The position numbers and the translations under genes are program-made. From the NCBI RefSeq assembly GCF_016906995.1, contig NZ_JAFBBD010000007.1, positions 124,001 through 188,000 on the forward strand: a stretch of DNA of 64,000 bases, given 5' to 3'. Positions 38,929-46,407 of the stretch are shown here, in pieces. Origin of the DNA: Spongiibacter marinus (GTDB lineage: Bacteria > Pseudomonadota > Gammaproteobacteria > Pseudomonadales > Spongiibacteraceae). The notes beneath the pieces are model-generated. The model ran no database searches. It saw only the letters and a program-made list of their open reading frames with translations, and had not been told where the DNA came from. The stretch's first letter is position 1. Every line of letters starts with the position of its first letter.

Positions 38929-39021
38929 TGCGCGTTACTCAATGTTCAGCGCACCAGGCGCTGGAAAATTTAACGCCGCACTGTAGCAGAAATGTGTGAA
39001 GGAATGTCGAGTGTGGAAGCG

Positions 39022-39264
39022 CTAACGCATTAGCATAAGGGCGAGCCAGGGGCTTAGATTAAAAAAGATATAGAACACTTTAAATAGCATTAACCCTTGT
39101 GCGTACAGCAGTTGCAAGCGCGCAGCAGGGATGTTCAATACGCGACTTTGCAGGCGCAAAATCGCGGTGGGACATTGCAGTGCCACGGCACTGCTAATCA
39201 GTAGTAGGCCGCCATTGATCAAGCAACAGTAGTAGAGGATGGCTTCTAACTGAAGTAGCGTCAT
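39022..39264 (-). CDS. Small membrane protein, DUF6868 type
   Basis: An 80-residue protein with two hydrophobic helices (about 10-30 and 58-78). The segment LQSRVLNIPAARLQLLYAQG followed by a hydrophobic stretch ending in PWLALMLM matches my memory of the DUF6868 family; the function is unknown. GGGAGG lies seven bases before the ATG, so it is a real gene. It follows the Mpo1-like gene by 15 bases and is probably cotranscribed. Confidence 0.7.
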   Translation of the reverse strand: MTLLQLEAILYYCCLINGGLLLISSAVALQCPTAILRLQSRVLNIPAARLQLLYAQGLMLFKVFYIFFNLSPWLALMLMR

Positions 39265-39279
39265 GGCGGCCTCCCTTGC

Positions 39280-39600
39280 TTAAAGCGCCAGCTTGCCGGT
39301 TAACAGGTCTTTTGCCATGACCCAGTCGCCAATAAAGCTATACAGCGGGTGCTGAAAGGTGGCCGGTTTGTTTTTTTCAAAGAAGAAATGCCCCACCCAG
39401 GCAAAGCCGTAGCCGACAACAGGCAGCAGCCACAGCAAGGCATATTGCGCGGTGCTCACGCTAAATGCCAGCAGTGCCAGTACTAACAGGCTGCCGATCA
39501 AGTGCAGGCGTCGGCAAGTGCGATTCTCATGCTCCGCCAAGTAGTAGGGATAGAACTCTGCAAAGCTGCTGAAATGGCGTTTTTCACTGGTGTTTTCCAT
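39280..39600 (-). CDS. DUF962/Mpo1-like membrane protein
   Basis: A 106-residue protein with F.EFYPYYLAEHENRTCRRLHLIGS at its N-terminus and GYGFAWVGHFFFEKNKPATF, including the conserved histidines of the DUF962 family. The yeast relative Mpo1 is an Fe(II) dioxygenase acting on 2-hydroxy fatty acids, so a lipid oxidation role is possible. It has at least two hydrophobic helices. AGGAGG precedes the ATG at 39600, and it overlaps no stop but begins within 11 bases of the aldolase stop, so the two form an operon. Confidence 0.82.
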   Translation of the reverse strand: MENTSEKRHFSSFAEFYPYYLAEHENRTCRRLHLIGSLLVLALLAFSVSTAQYALLWLLPVVGYGFAWVGHFFFEKNKPATFQHPLYSFIGDWVMAKDLLTGKLAL

Positions 39601-39610
39601 GCGGTCCTCC

Positions 39611-40366
39611 TCAGGCGTCATAGCCGGGGTTTTGGCGATTCAAGCGGCGCAGCAATCCCGGCCAAGCCAGGTCGCCGAACAGGCCTTTGGTAACGATGCG
39701 CGCGGCTTCTTTAACGCCATCGACAATCTCTGGCTGCACCGGCGTTAGCTCGCGGCTGCCAGCCAAGGCGCGTACCTGGATCATACAAGTTGCTTCGAAG
39801 ATGTACATGGCTAAAAACGCATCGGCGGGTGTCATGCCCACGGTGAGTAGCCCGTGATTGCGCAGCATTAAAAAGGTGTTGTCGGAGAGGTCAGCGACAA
39901 GGCGCGGCTTTTCTTCTTCGTTTAAGGCGATACCCTCGTAGTCGTGGTAGCCCAATGATGCCAGTACCAGGGTTGCTTGCTGGGAAATGGGCAGCACACC
40001 TTCAGCTTGGGCAGAGACGGCGACGCCGTTGATGGAGTGGGTATGCATCACGCAGTGGGCATCGTCGCGGGCGGCGTGAACGGCGCTGTGAATGGTGAAA
40101 CCAGCGGGATTGACGGGATAGGGCGACTCCATGACTTTCTCGCCATTCTGGTCGACTTTCACCAACGAGGACGCGGTGACCTCCTCGAACATCATGCCGT
40201 AGGGGTTGATCAAAAAGTGGTTGTCGGCACCGGGCACGCGGGCGGAAATATGGGTGAAAACCAGGTCGTCCCAACCGAATAATGCGACCAGACGGTAGGC
40301 GGCGGCAAGGTCGACACGCAATTGCCACTCTTCGGCGGACACCTGTGATTTAATCTCTGCTGTCAT
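39611..40366 (-). CDS. Class II aldolase/adducin family protein
   Basis: A 251-residue class II aldolase fold protein. Zinc ligands are recognisable as HTHS (CVMHTHSINGVAVSA) and LRNHGLLTVG, with FTHISARVPG near the N-terminus. The substrate cannot be told; close relatives are often called fuculose aldolase-like. It leads an operon with the DUF962 and DUF6868 genes and is divergent from a Crp/Fnr regulator, which may control it. Confidence 0.85.
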   Translation of the reverse strand: MTAEIKSQVSAEEWQLRVDLAAAYRLVALFGWDDLVFTHISARVPGADNHFLINPYGMMFEEVTASSLVKVDQNGEKVMESPYPVNPAGFTIHSAVHAARDDAHCVMHTHSINGVAVSAQAEGVLPISQQATLVLASLGYHDYEGIALNEEEKPRLVADLSDNTFLMLRNHGLLTVGMTPADAFLAMYIFEATCMIQVRALAGSRELTPVQPEIVDGVKEAARIVTKGLFGDLAWPGLLRRLNRQNPGYDA

Positions 40367-40439
40367 GGTTGAGCTCCTGTTTACTATTATGATTCAGTCT
40401 CAGTTTGCCCGACGAGGTGGCATGGCAACTGTCACGAAA

Positions 40440-40456
40440 TTGACAATTGGCCAATT
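40440..40456. promoter_or_regulatory. Palindrome and -35-like box between aldolase and Crp/Fnr genes
   Basis: A perfect TTGACA at 40440-40445 runs into AATTGGCCAATT (40445-40456), a 12-bp perfect palindrome. It lies 33 bases before the regulator GTG. It does not match the FNR (TTGAT-N4-ATCAA) or CRP consensus, and no good -10 is found at normal spacing. It could be an operator for the regulator. Confidence 0.4.
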
Positions 40457-40488
40457 ATTCTCATTAGCCTGAGTGTAGCGGAGGAAGG

Positions 40489-41184
40489 GTGGTCGACAAG
40501 CGCGATATTCTGCGGGGTAACCCGATAATGGTCGGTTTGCCTGCGGAGTTGGTGGAAATCCTGCTGTCGCAGTGCAAGATCCGGCGGCTGAAGGATGGCG
40601 AGTTTCTGTACGAGCAGGGCGAAGCCGGCGAGGCGATGTACGGCGTTCTGGAAGGGCGAATCCGCCTGAGTAATAGCAGCCCCGATGGCCGAGAATTGCT
40701 GGTGATGTTGGCGGAACGCGGCGATTGGATTGGCGAAGTATCGTTATTTGATGGCGAGCCGCGCAGCCAGGATGCCTATGCCCTGGGCGATACGCAGGTG
40801 CTGGTGGTAGCCAGGCATCAGCTCGATACGCTGCTGGATGCCCAGCCGAGGTTGTACCGTTATTTTCTTCTTATGCTGTGCCGAAAATTGCGCCTTGCTC
40901 TGTCCTATGTCGAGTCTGCGGCGCTGTACTCTCTGTCGTCCCGGTTGGCGCAGCGACTGTTGGACCTGCAGCAGTACTACGGCAGCGAGGAGGGGGACGA
41001 TATCAATATGCACCTTCCTCAGGAAGACTTAGCGAAAATGCTGGCGGTGTCTCGTCAGGCGGTGAGCCGGGAATTGAAGCGCCTGGAGAAGGCCGGATTG
41101 ATTGCCCTGTCTTACGGTAAGTTGCGAGTGCTTGATCGCGAGGGCCTGCGCGCTGAGGCGCAGGCGGAGAGCGCGGGGCAATAA
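40489..41184 (+). CDS. Crp/Fnr family transcriptional regulator
   Basis: A 231-residue regulator with an N-terminal cyclic-nucleotide-like sensor domain (GEFLYEQGEAGEAMYGVLEGRIRL, WIGEVSLFDGEPRSQDAYAL) and a C-terminal winged helix with LPQEDLAKMLAVSRQAVSRELKRLEKAGLI. It lacks the N-terminal cysteine cluster of FNR, so it is not an obvious iron-sulfur sensor. The arginine-serine of the cAMP pocket is in PRSQDAYAL. GTG start with GGAGG upstream. It is divergent from the aldolase operon. Confidence 0.87.
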   Translation: MVDKRDILRGNPIMVGLPAELVEILLSQCKIRRLKDGEFLYEQGEAGEAMYGVLEGRIRLSNSSPDGRELLVMLAERGDWIGEVSLFDGEPRSQDAYALGDTQVLVVARHQLDTLLDAQPRLYRYFLLMLCRKLRLALSYVESAALYSLSSRLAQRLLDLQQYYGSEEGDDINMHLPQEDLAKMLAVSRQAVSRELKRLEKAGLIALSYGKLRVLDREGLRAEAQAESAGQ

Positions 41185-41201
41185 TTGCCCCGCAGAGATT
41201 T

Positions 41202-41921
41202 TTAGAAGCTGTAGACCAGGGTCACTGCCGTTTGCTTGTCCATGTGCACGTTGCTGTTGGGCACGACTTCGTTGTATTCCATGGTGTAGCTGATTTTTAA
41301 ACCGAAGCCGCCGATAATCTTGGTCTTCAGCGCGGTAACGGATTTGCTTACCGTGTTTTTGTCGCCGCTTTCTACTGACAGGCTTTGCTCGAATGTCGCG
41401 GTTTCGGACACTTTGGCTTTCAGGTCGGTAGACAGGCGCAAAATGGCTTCTTCCGTTTTACCGTCGCCTTCGGCACTGCCGGTGTCGAATTCGCTAATAC
41501 GGAAACCCGGGCCGACTTCAGCGTCCCATACCACGCGGTCATTTTTCAACAGACGGCGACCGTAGCCACCGGCGACAGTGGCTTGATACACGTAGCCGCT
41601 AAAGCGATCTTTGTCGACCGACACGTAGCCGAAGCTGTAATTGAAGTCACTGATATCGTAAGACAGGCGGTCGGAGATAAAGTACTGCTCTTCCGAACGT
41701 ACACCTTCTACTTCGCTGTTTTGGGCGTTGGCTTTCACCACATTGGTCCACAGGCCGCTTTTGCGGCTGGCTGTGCCTTTGGCCAGCAGGCTGGTCTCGT
41801 TGCTGTTGCCATCGGTTTGATAGTAACCAAACTCAACATCCCCTTCCCATGTTGGCGTTTCATCTGCCTGGGCAGCATTTGCGCAGAGAAGGCTCAATAC
41901 TATGCTTACGGGAACTCTCAT
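41202..41921 (-). CDS. DUF481 outer-membrane beta-barrel protein
   Basis: A 239-residue protein with a signal peptide (ending ANAAQA) and an alternating beta pattern typical of DUF481, including TWEGDVEFGYYQTDGNSNETSLLAKG. The C-terminal residue is Phe after Ser (VTLVYSF), the usual signal for outer-membrane insertion. The function is unknown, possibly salt-stress related as for YdiY. It converges on the Crp/Fnr gene. Confidence 0.88.
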   Translation of the reverse strand: MRVPVSIVLSLLCANAAQADETPTWEGDVEFGYYQTDGNSNETSLLAKGTASRKSGLWTNVVKANAQNSEVEGVRSEEQYFISDRLSYDISDFNYSFGYVSVDKDRFSGYVYQATVAGGYGRRLLKNDRVVWDAEVGPGFRISEFDTGSAEGDGKTEEAILRLSTDLKAKVSETATFEQSLSVESGDKNTVSKSVTALKTKIIGGFGLKISYTMEYNEVVPNSNVHMDKQTAVTLVYSF

Positions 41922-41990
41922 CGATTTTCCTTGTGTCTATCGTGCGGGAATTTAGCGTGTGCATGGTAATCAGACCTGCGTTCAGGTCAA

Positions 41991-42020
41991 CTAAAAAGGG
42001 CAGCTAATGCTGCCCTTTCT
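41991..42020. terminator. Intrinsic terminator after mscS
   Basis: The stem AAAGGGCAGC/GCTGCCCTTT with loop TAAT (ATTA on the minus strand) is followed on the minus strand by TTTTTAG. It lies 22 bases past the mscS stop. Confidence 0.85.
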
Positions 42021-42041
42021 CTGGTATTCCTACCGTTTGCC

Positions 42042-42857
42042 TCAGTCTTCCTTGTGAAAGTGAACATCCATTTGCGGGTAGGGAATACCGATACCGGCTT
42101 CGTCGAAAGCGAGTTTAATTTTTTCGGTGAGGTCCCAGTATGTTGGCCAGTAGTCCTCGGTTTTTACCCAGGGGCGACAGATCAGGTCAACGGACGACGC
42201 CCCAAGGGCAGCAACTGCGATGCGCGGAGCGGGGTCTTTCAGTATGCGCTCATCGGCGTTGACCAGTCGTTCGAGCGTTTCCTTAGCGAGCTTAATGTCG
42301 GCATCATAGGAAATACCCACCAGCAGATCGACACGGCGACGGGGCTTCACACTGTAGTTGGTGATTGCACCGGACATGACCTGAGAGTTGGGGATCACGA
42401 TGCGCTTGTTATCACCGGTCACCAAAATCGTCGAAAACAAGCTTATGTCTTCCACAGTGCCAGAACAGCCACCGGCGTCTACCCAGTCTCCCACCCGGCA
42501 GGGGCGGAAAGCGATTAATAACACCCCCGCGGCAAAGTTTGCCAGCGAGCCCTGTAGGGCTAAGCCAACGGCCAAGCCGGCGGCACCCAGAGCGGCGATC
42601 ACCGATGCGGTTTGTATGCCAGCGTGCGCCAGAGCGGGAATCAGGGCGACAGCAAAGATGATAAAAAATACTAATTTGCTGATGAAGGCATTCAAGGTTG
42701 GGTCGAAATTGCGCTTCTCTAATCCGGATCGTGTGAAGCCAGAGAACAGTTTCGCCATCCAGTAGCCGACCAATACAATCGCCAGCGCGCCCGCCGCGCG
42801 AATGCCCACATCGATTGCCTCGGGGCCGTACTGTTCCAATAATGCTTGTGGATCCAT
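42042..42857 (-). CDS. mscS: Small-conductance mechanosensitive channel MscS
   Basis: A 271-residue channel of the basic MscS type. Three transmembrane helices are followed by the pore-lining helix GAAGLAVGLALQGSLANFAAG and the beta domain with FRPCRVGDWVDAGGCSGTVEDISLFSTILVTGDNKRIVIPNS. It would open under hypo-osmotic stress to release solutes. Length matches the E. coli protein closely. Confidence 0.95.
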   Translation of the reverse strand: MDPQALLEQYGPEAIDVGIRAAGALAIVLVGYWMAKLFSGFTRSGLEKRNFDPTLNAFISKLVFFIIFAVALIPALAHAGIQTASVIAALGAAGLAVGLALQGSLANFAAGVLLIAFRPCRVGDWVDAGGCSGTVEDISLFSTILVTGDNKRIVIPNSQVMSGAITNYSVKPRRRVDLLVGISYDADIKLAKETLERLVNADERILKDPAPRIAVAALGASSVDLICRPWVKTEDYWPTYWDLTEKIKLAFDEAGIGIPYPQMDVHFHKED

Positions 42858-42967
42858 GAAAACCTCGTTGTGAATAGAATTAAACGCTGATTATAGACAC
42901 GATGTGCTCCCCGCCATCAAGTGGGGGAAGCCCCTACGTATTCTAGTGAATATTGGATCAGTGGCTG

Positions 42968-43738
42968 CTAAAAAGGCCAGGTGGTCGATTCCGCGCCACC
43001 GTCAACTTCAATGATCTTTCCTGTTACCCAGCGTGCCGCTGGCGACGCCAGGTAAACGGCAGCGGCAGCAATATCCCGAGGCTCGCCCAGGCACTGCATT
43101 GGCGTTAGCGCCGACATTTTTTCGCGGGTATTCTCGTCGAGAAATTGTTTCAGCGCGTCGGTCATTATGGTGCCGGGGGAAATGCCGTTTACCCTGATTT
43201 TCGGCGCGAAATCGGCAGCCAATAAGCGCGTGAGTTGCGTCAATGCCGCTTTTGCTGTCCCGTAGCTGCTAAAGCCCTTTTGGGCGTAGCGTGCCGATGC
43301 CGACGTGATATTGATGATATTGCCGCGGCTTGTTTCAAGCGCGGGCTGGGCGAGCCGGCAGAGGTTAAATGCACTGGTGACGTTGAAGTCGAAATCACGA
43401 TTAAAGGTTTTGGCGTCGGTTTTCAGCGGGTCGTTCGGCCAGGCGCCGCCGGCATTGTTCACAACTATATCCAGGCGGCCAAATTCATTAACGGCGGTGT
43501 TTACAAGCGCTTGTAATTGCTCTTCCTGCGCAACATCGCATACCTGAGCAAGGGCGTTGCCGCCAGCGGCTTTGCAGCTTGCCACGGTCTTTTCCAAATC
43601 CTCCAGTGTGCGCGCAGCGCAAATAACGGTCGCCCCGGCCTGTGCAAAGTGTTCGGCAATGCCGCGGCCAATACCCCGGCCTGCGCCAGTCACAATGGCC
43701 ACTTGTCCTGAAAGAGAAAATAGTGCGTCGAGAGACAT
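42968..43738 (-). CDS. SDR family oxidoreductase
   Basis: A 256-residue short-chain dehydrogenase. The cofactor motif is TGAGRGIGRGIA, the structural motif NNAG, and the active site has Ser (INITSASA) with YGTAK. ISPGTIMTD and the C-terminal VDGGAES follow. The substrate is unknown. It is divergent from the Fur-controlled gene, so the shared intergenic region may also carry its promoter. Confidence 0.88.
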   Translation of the reverse strand: MSLDALFSLSGQVAIVTGAGRGIGRGIAEHFAQAGATVICAARTLEDLEKTVASCKAAGGNALAQVCDVAQEEQLQALVNTAVNEFGRLDIVVNNAGGAWPNDPLKTDAKTFNRDFDFNVTSAFNLCRLAQPALETSRGNIINITSASARYAQKGFSSYGTAKAALTQLTRLLAADFAPKIRVNGISPGTIMTDALKQFLDENTREKMSALTPMQCLGEPRDIAAAAVYLASPAARWVTGKIIEVDGGAESTTWPF

Positions 43739-43855
43739 CTGAAGTTCCTATTATTGTTGGCCTTAGCGGCGAAATTTATGCACAGCATTACTGTTCTTCG
43801 GTTGATGGGCAATGCGCTGGCAAAACGCGGCAGGCCGCGGTTTGTATTTTTGGAC

Positions 43856-43884
43856 TTGAATTTACAAATGATAATCATTATCGT
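43856..43884 (+). promoter_or_regulatory. Predicted promoter under the Fur box
   Basis: TTGAAT (43856-43861) and TATCGT (43879-43884), separated by 17 bases, each match consensus at four of six positions. The Fur box lies across this promoter. Confidence 0.55.
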
Positions 43885-43888
43885 TTGT
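43864..43888. promoter_or_regulatory. Fur box
   Basis: The core GATAATCATTATC (43870-43882) is a perfect palindrome, and the flanks extend it to 25 bp with one mismatch (ACAAAT on the left, GTTTGT on the right). Compared with the classic 19-bp Fur consensus GATAATGATAATCATTATC it matches at 16 of 19. It covers the spacer and -10 of the promoter for the gene at 43926, so iron-replete repression is expected. Confidence 0.9.
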
Positions 43889-43925
43889 AGGTATTGCCAG
43901 ATTTGCTTTAGTCCAGGAGATAATG

Positions 43926-44402
43926 ATGAGCATACGATTTCTATGTGAGAGCCACCGCCAGCAGTTGCAGCGCAGCGAGGCGGTGGCCAGCCAGCGTTGG
44001 GAAGAGTGGATGGAAGCCGGCAGAGAGGCCTACGCGCAGCGAGACTGGGTACCGGCGCTACGGTATTTGGGGTGCTGTTTTGAGCTGAGTGAATTGATGT
44101 TGTCGGGCGAGCGCGAGTTGGCGCTTGAGGACGTCGATCGGCATATGCTGTCGGGCCATTACCTGTCGGAGTGTTTTGCTCGCTGTGGCGATCCCTCGCT
44201 GCAGCAACACTGTTTACTTGCGGTCCATCATCGTCTGCTGCAAGCCTTGCGCAACGGTTTAGGGCGGCGCCTGCCGCTGTACAAAAATGTTGAGATCTCT
44301 CTACAAATGCTTGAACGCTTTTACCGTGAAGGGGGGCGTATGGATGAGTTGGCTCACTGTCAGCGGGAGAGTCGTCGGCTACTGCGCAGCTGTTACCACT
44401 AG
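43926..44402 (+). CDS. Unrecognised Fur-regulated cysteine-rich protein
   Basis: A 158-residue cytoplasmic protein that I do not recognise. No signal peptide or membrane segment is present. It is predicted to be mostly helical, with a possible TPR-like pattern near residues 20-60 (WEEWMEAGREAYAQRDWVPALRYL). It contains eight cysteines, including an adjacent pair (LGCCFELSE), ECFARC and HC pairs, and several histidines, which might bind metal. The ATG at 43926 is best spaced from AGGAG at 43915; an ATG three bases earlier is an alternative. The strong Fur box upstream links it to iron limitation. DUF4404 follows after 57 bases. Confidence 0.75.
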   Translation: MSIRFLCESHRQQLQRSEAVASQRWEEWMEAGREAYAQRDWVPALRYLGCCFELSELMLSGERELALEDVDRHMLSGHYLSECFARCGDPSLQQHCLLAVHHRLLQALRNGLGRRLPLYKNVEISLQMLERFYREGGRMDELAHCQRESRRLLRSCYH

Positions 44403-44459
44403 CTAGGCGTGACGTTCGGCTCTTGCTATGCTGTAAGCCTGAAATACAGGAGTACGGTC

Positions 44460-44726
44460 ATGGACCCAAAACATGTTCACGAGCAGCTTAACCGCCTGCA
44501 AAGTGAGATTGATGATTTACCGGTAGAGAGCGGCGAACGGGCTAAATTGCACGCGCTGGTTGAAGATATCGACCGCGAGCTGGGCAGCGGCCCTGAGTTA
44601 GTGCTGGAAGACACTGGCTTGCAAGAGCGCCTTGATGAAATGGTGTCGAGCTTTGAGGTTGACCACCCAACGATCTCAGGCTTACTAAAAGATATTATGG
44701 TTAAGCTCGCCAGCATTGGCGTGTAA
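44460..44726 (+). CDS. DUF4404 family protein
   Basis: An 88-residue, highly charged, helical protein. MDPKHVHEQLNRLQSEIDDL and the region FEVDHPTISGLLKDIMVKLASIGV match DUF4404, whose function is unknown. AGGAG lies nine bases before the ATG at 44460; longer in-frame extension has no ribosome site. It may be cotranscribed with the Fur-regulated gene. Confidence 0.78.
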   Translation: MDPKHVHEQLNRLQSEIDDLPVESGERAKLHALVEDIDRELGSGPELVLEDTGLQERLDEMVSSFEVDHPTISGLLKDIMVKLASIGV

Positions 44727-44742
44727 GCGTTTTGCTTAAATT

Positions 44743-44774
44743 CGGGGTGTGCCAGCTCGACTGGCAATGCCCCG
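44743..44774 (+). other. Hairpin after DUF4404
   Basis: CGGGG-TG-TGCCAG pairs with CTGGCA-ATG-CCCCG around the 5-base loop CTCGA. No T-run follows, so it is not a clear intrinsic terminator. The remaining bases to 44939 show no gene I can support. Confidence 0.5.
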
Positions 44775-44939
44775 CTGTTACTTCTTAAGCGTTTTTATCC
44801 CCCGTCACTACCTCTTCGCCACTGTCTTGTCGCCATTGCCTTGCTCCCTGACTTTTCCGGCTTCGTTCCTGCTGGTATTCCTGCGCCCGCTGCGCTAGCT
44901 TGATTGACTCTGCTAAAAGCAATAACAAACGAGGTTGAT

Positions 44940-45965
44940 ATGTCTCTGCCTGACTCTTTGGTATCCCGCCTGCGCTTGCCCGTTGTGGCGGCGCCGATGT
45001 TTCTCGCTTCGGGCCCAGAACTGGTAATCGAAACCTGCAAGGCCGGGGTTGTTGGCTCCTTCCCAGCGTTGAACCAACGCAGCAGCGAGGGCTTAGAGGC
45101 TTGGCTTAAAGAAATTCAGTCAGCTCTTGCCGATTTCGAGCGCAGTTCGGGGCGCGAGGCGGCGCCCTATGCAGTGAACTTAATTGTGCACGCCAGTAAT
45201 CCGCGGCTGGAGGCTGATTTGGCACTTTGCGTGCAGTACCAGGTGCCGATTGTCATCACATCACTGGGGGCTGCCGCGCAAGTGATTGACGCGGTTCACA
45301 GCTATGGTGGTCTGGTGTTTCACGATGTGATTAACGCTCGTCATGCTCGAAAAGCGGCGGCAGCTGGTGTCGACGGCTTGATCGCCGTTGCGGCAGGAGC
45401 CGGCGGCCACGCGGGCAGTACGAGTCCGTTTGCGCTGGTGGCTGAAATCCGCCAGTTCTTCGATAAGACGCTACTGCTTGCGGGCGCCATGTCGTCGGGC
45501 TCGGATATCGCGGCGGCTCAGATGATGGGCGCCGATCTCGCTTATATGGGCACCCGTTTTATTTGCACACAGGAGTGTCAGGTCGACAGTGATTACAAGC
45601 AAATGGTGATGGACTGCCGTGCAGAAGATATTGTGTATACGCCGAATATTTCCGGTGTGAACGCGAATTTTATGCGCCCCAGTATCGTTGCCGCTGGCCT
45701 GGACCCCGATAATTTGGCTCCAAAAAAAGGCATCGACTTCGGGGCTGAGTTGACGGTGGATGGCGACCAGCAGCGTGCAGAAAAAGCCAGCGGAGCGTGG
45801 AAGGCCATTTGGTCCGCCGGGCAAGGGGCGGGCAGCATTGATAATTGCCCCGGTGTTGCCGAACTTGTCGATCGCTTAGCCGAGGAATACCTGCAGGCGC
45901 AGCAGCGCGGCAACCAAGCTTTCCAGATATTTGAGACGCAGTGGGGACAGGCCAGTGTCAGATAA
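44940..45965 (+). CDS. Nitronate monooxygenase-like FMN protein
   Basis: A 341-residue TIM-barrel flavoprotein of the nitronate monooxygenase/2-nitropropane dioxygenase family. LPVVAAPMFLASGPELVIETCKAG opens the barrel; GLIAVAAGAGGHAG supplies the FMN phosphate loop and LAGAMSSGSDIAAAQMMGADLAYMGTRF the second. The catalytic His candidate is in AGGHAG. Many members are enoyl reductases, so the reaction is uncertain. ATG at 44940 with GAGG upstream. The next gene overlaps the end by 11 bases. Confidence 0.85.
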   Translation: MSLPDSLVSRLRLPVVAAPMFLASGPELVIETCKAGVVGSFPALNQRSSEGLEAWLKEIQSALADFERSSGREAAPYAVNLIVHASNPRLEADLALCVQYQVPIVITSLGAAAQVIDAVHSYGGLVFHDVINARHARKAAAAGVDGLIAVAAGAGGHAGSTSPFALVAEIRQFFDKTLLLAGAMSSGSDIAAAQMMGADLAYMGTRFICTQECQVDSDYKQMVMDCRAEDIVYTPNISGVNANFMRPSIVAAGLDPDNLAPKKGIDFGAELTVDGDQQRAEKASGAWKAIWSAGQGAGSIDNCPGVAELVDRLAEEYLQAQQRGNQAFQIFETQWGQASVR

Positions 45966-46368
45966 TCGTTACAGTATTGATCCACGGGCGGCTGAATTAG
46001 CTGAGCTGCTGGCGCGAATCCCCAGTGACGAGCCGATTGTTATGCTTAATTTACTGCGTTTTCACGATCGCGCGCAGTATGCCGATGGCGACCGAGGACT
46101 TACCGGCCGGGAGGCTTATCAACGCTACAGCGAATTAATTGTGCCCTTTCTCAGTGCCGTCGACGGACAAGCCCAGTGGTTGGCGACGGCCCATGCGCCG
46201 CTCATAGCGCCACCCGGTGAGGACTGGCACAAGGTAATGCTAGTGCGTTACCCCAGCATAGGGCACTTCGTAACGATGCTGCGCAACCCGGACTATCAGG
46301 CAATCACCGAGCACCGCACAGCAGCGCTTATCGATTCGCGTCTTATTGCCTGTACAGAAGACAAATAA
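45955..46368 (+). CDS. DUF1330-like small protein
   Basis: A 137-residue protein with EPIVMLNLLRFHDRAQYADG and GREAYQRYS, the pattern of DUF1330-like dimeric alpha-beta barrels, which sometimes act as small-molecule monooxygenases or isomerases. A GTG at 45955 overlaps the end of the flavoprotein gene, so the two are coupled. The MFS transporter follows 39 bases later. The role is not known. Confidence 0.72.
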   Translation: MSDNRYSIDPRAAELAELLARIPSDEPIVMLNLLRFHDRAQYADGDRGLTGREAYQRYSELIVPFLSAVDGQAQWLATAHAPLIAPPGEDWHKVMLVRYPSIGHFVTMLRNPDYQAITEHRTAALIDSRLIACTEDK

Positions 46369-46407
46369 ACACTCATACCAGCCTCAAAAAATAACAAGGA
46401 TGGCGGC

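Noticed and set aside
38929-39021. A cobalamin riboswitch before cobB
   Set aside because: The gap is only 93 bases and I see no B12-box-like sequence; it is too short for the known fold.
40445-40456. AATTGGCCAATT as an FNR or CRP site
   Set aside because: It lacks the TTGAT/ATCAA or TGTGA/TCACA half-sites; kept only as an unassigned palindrome.
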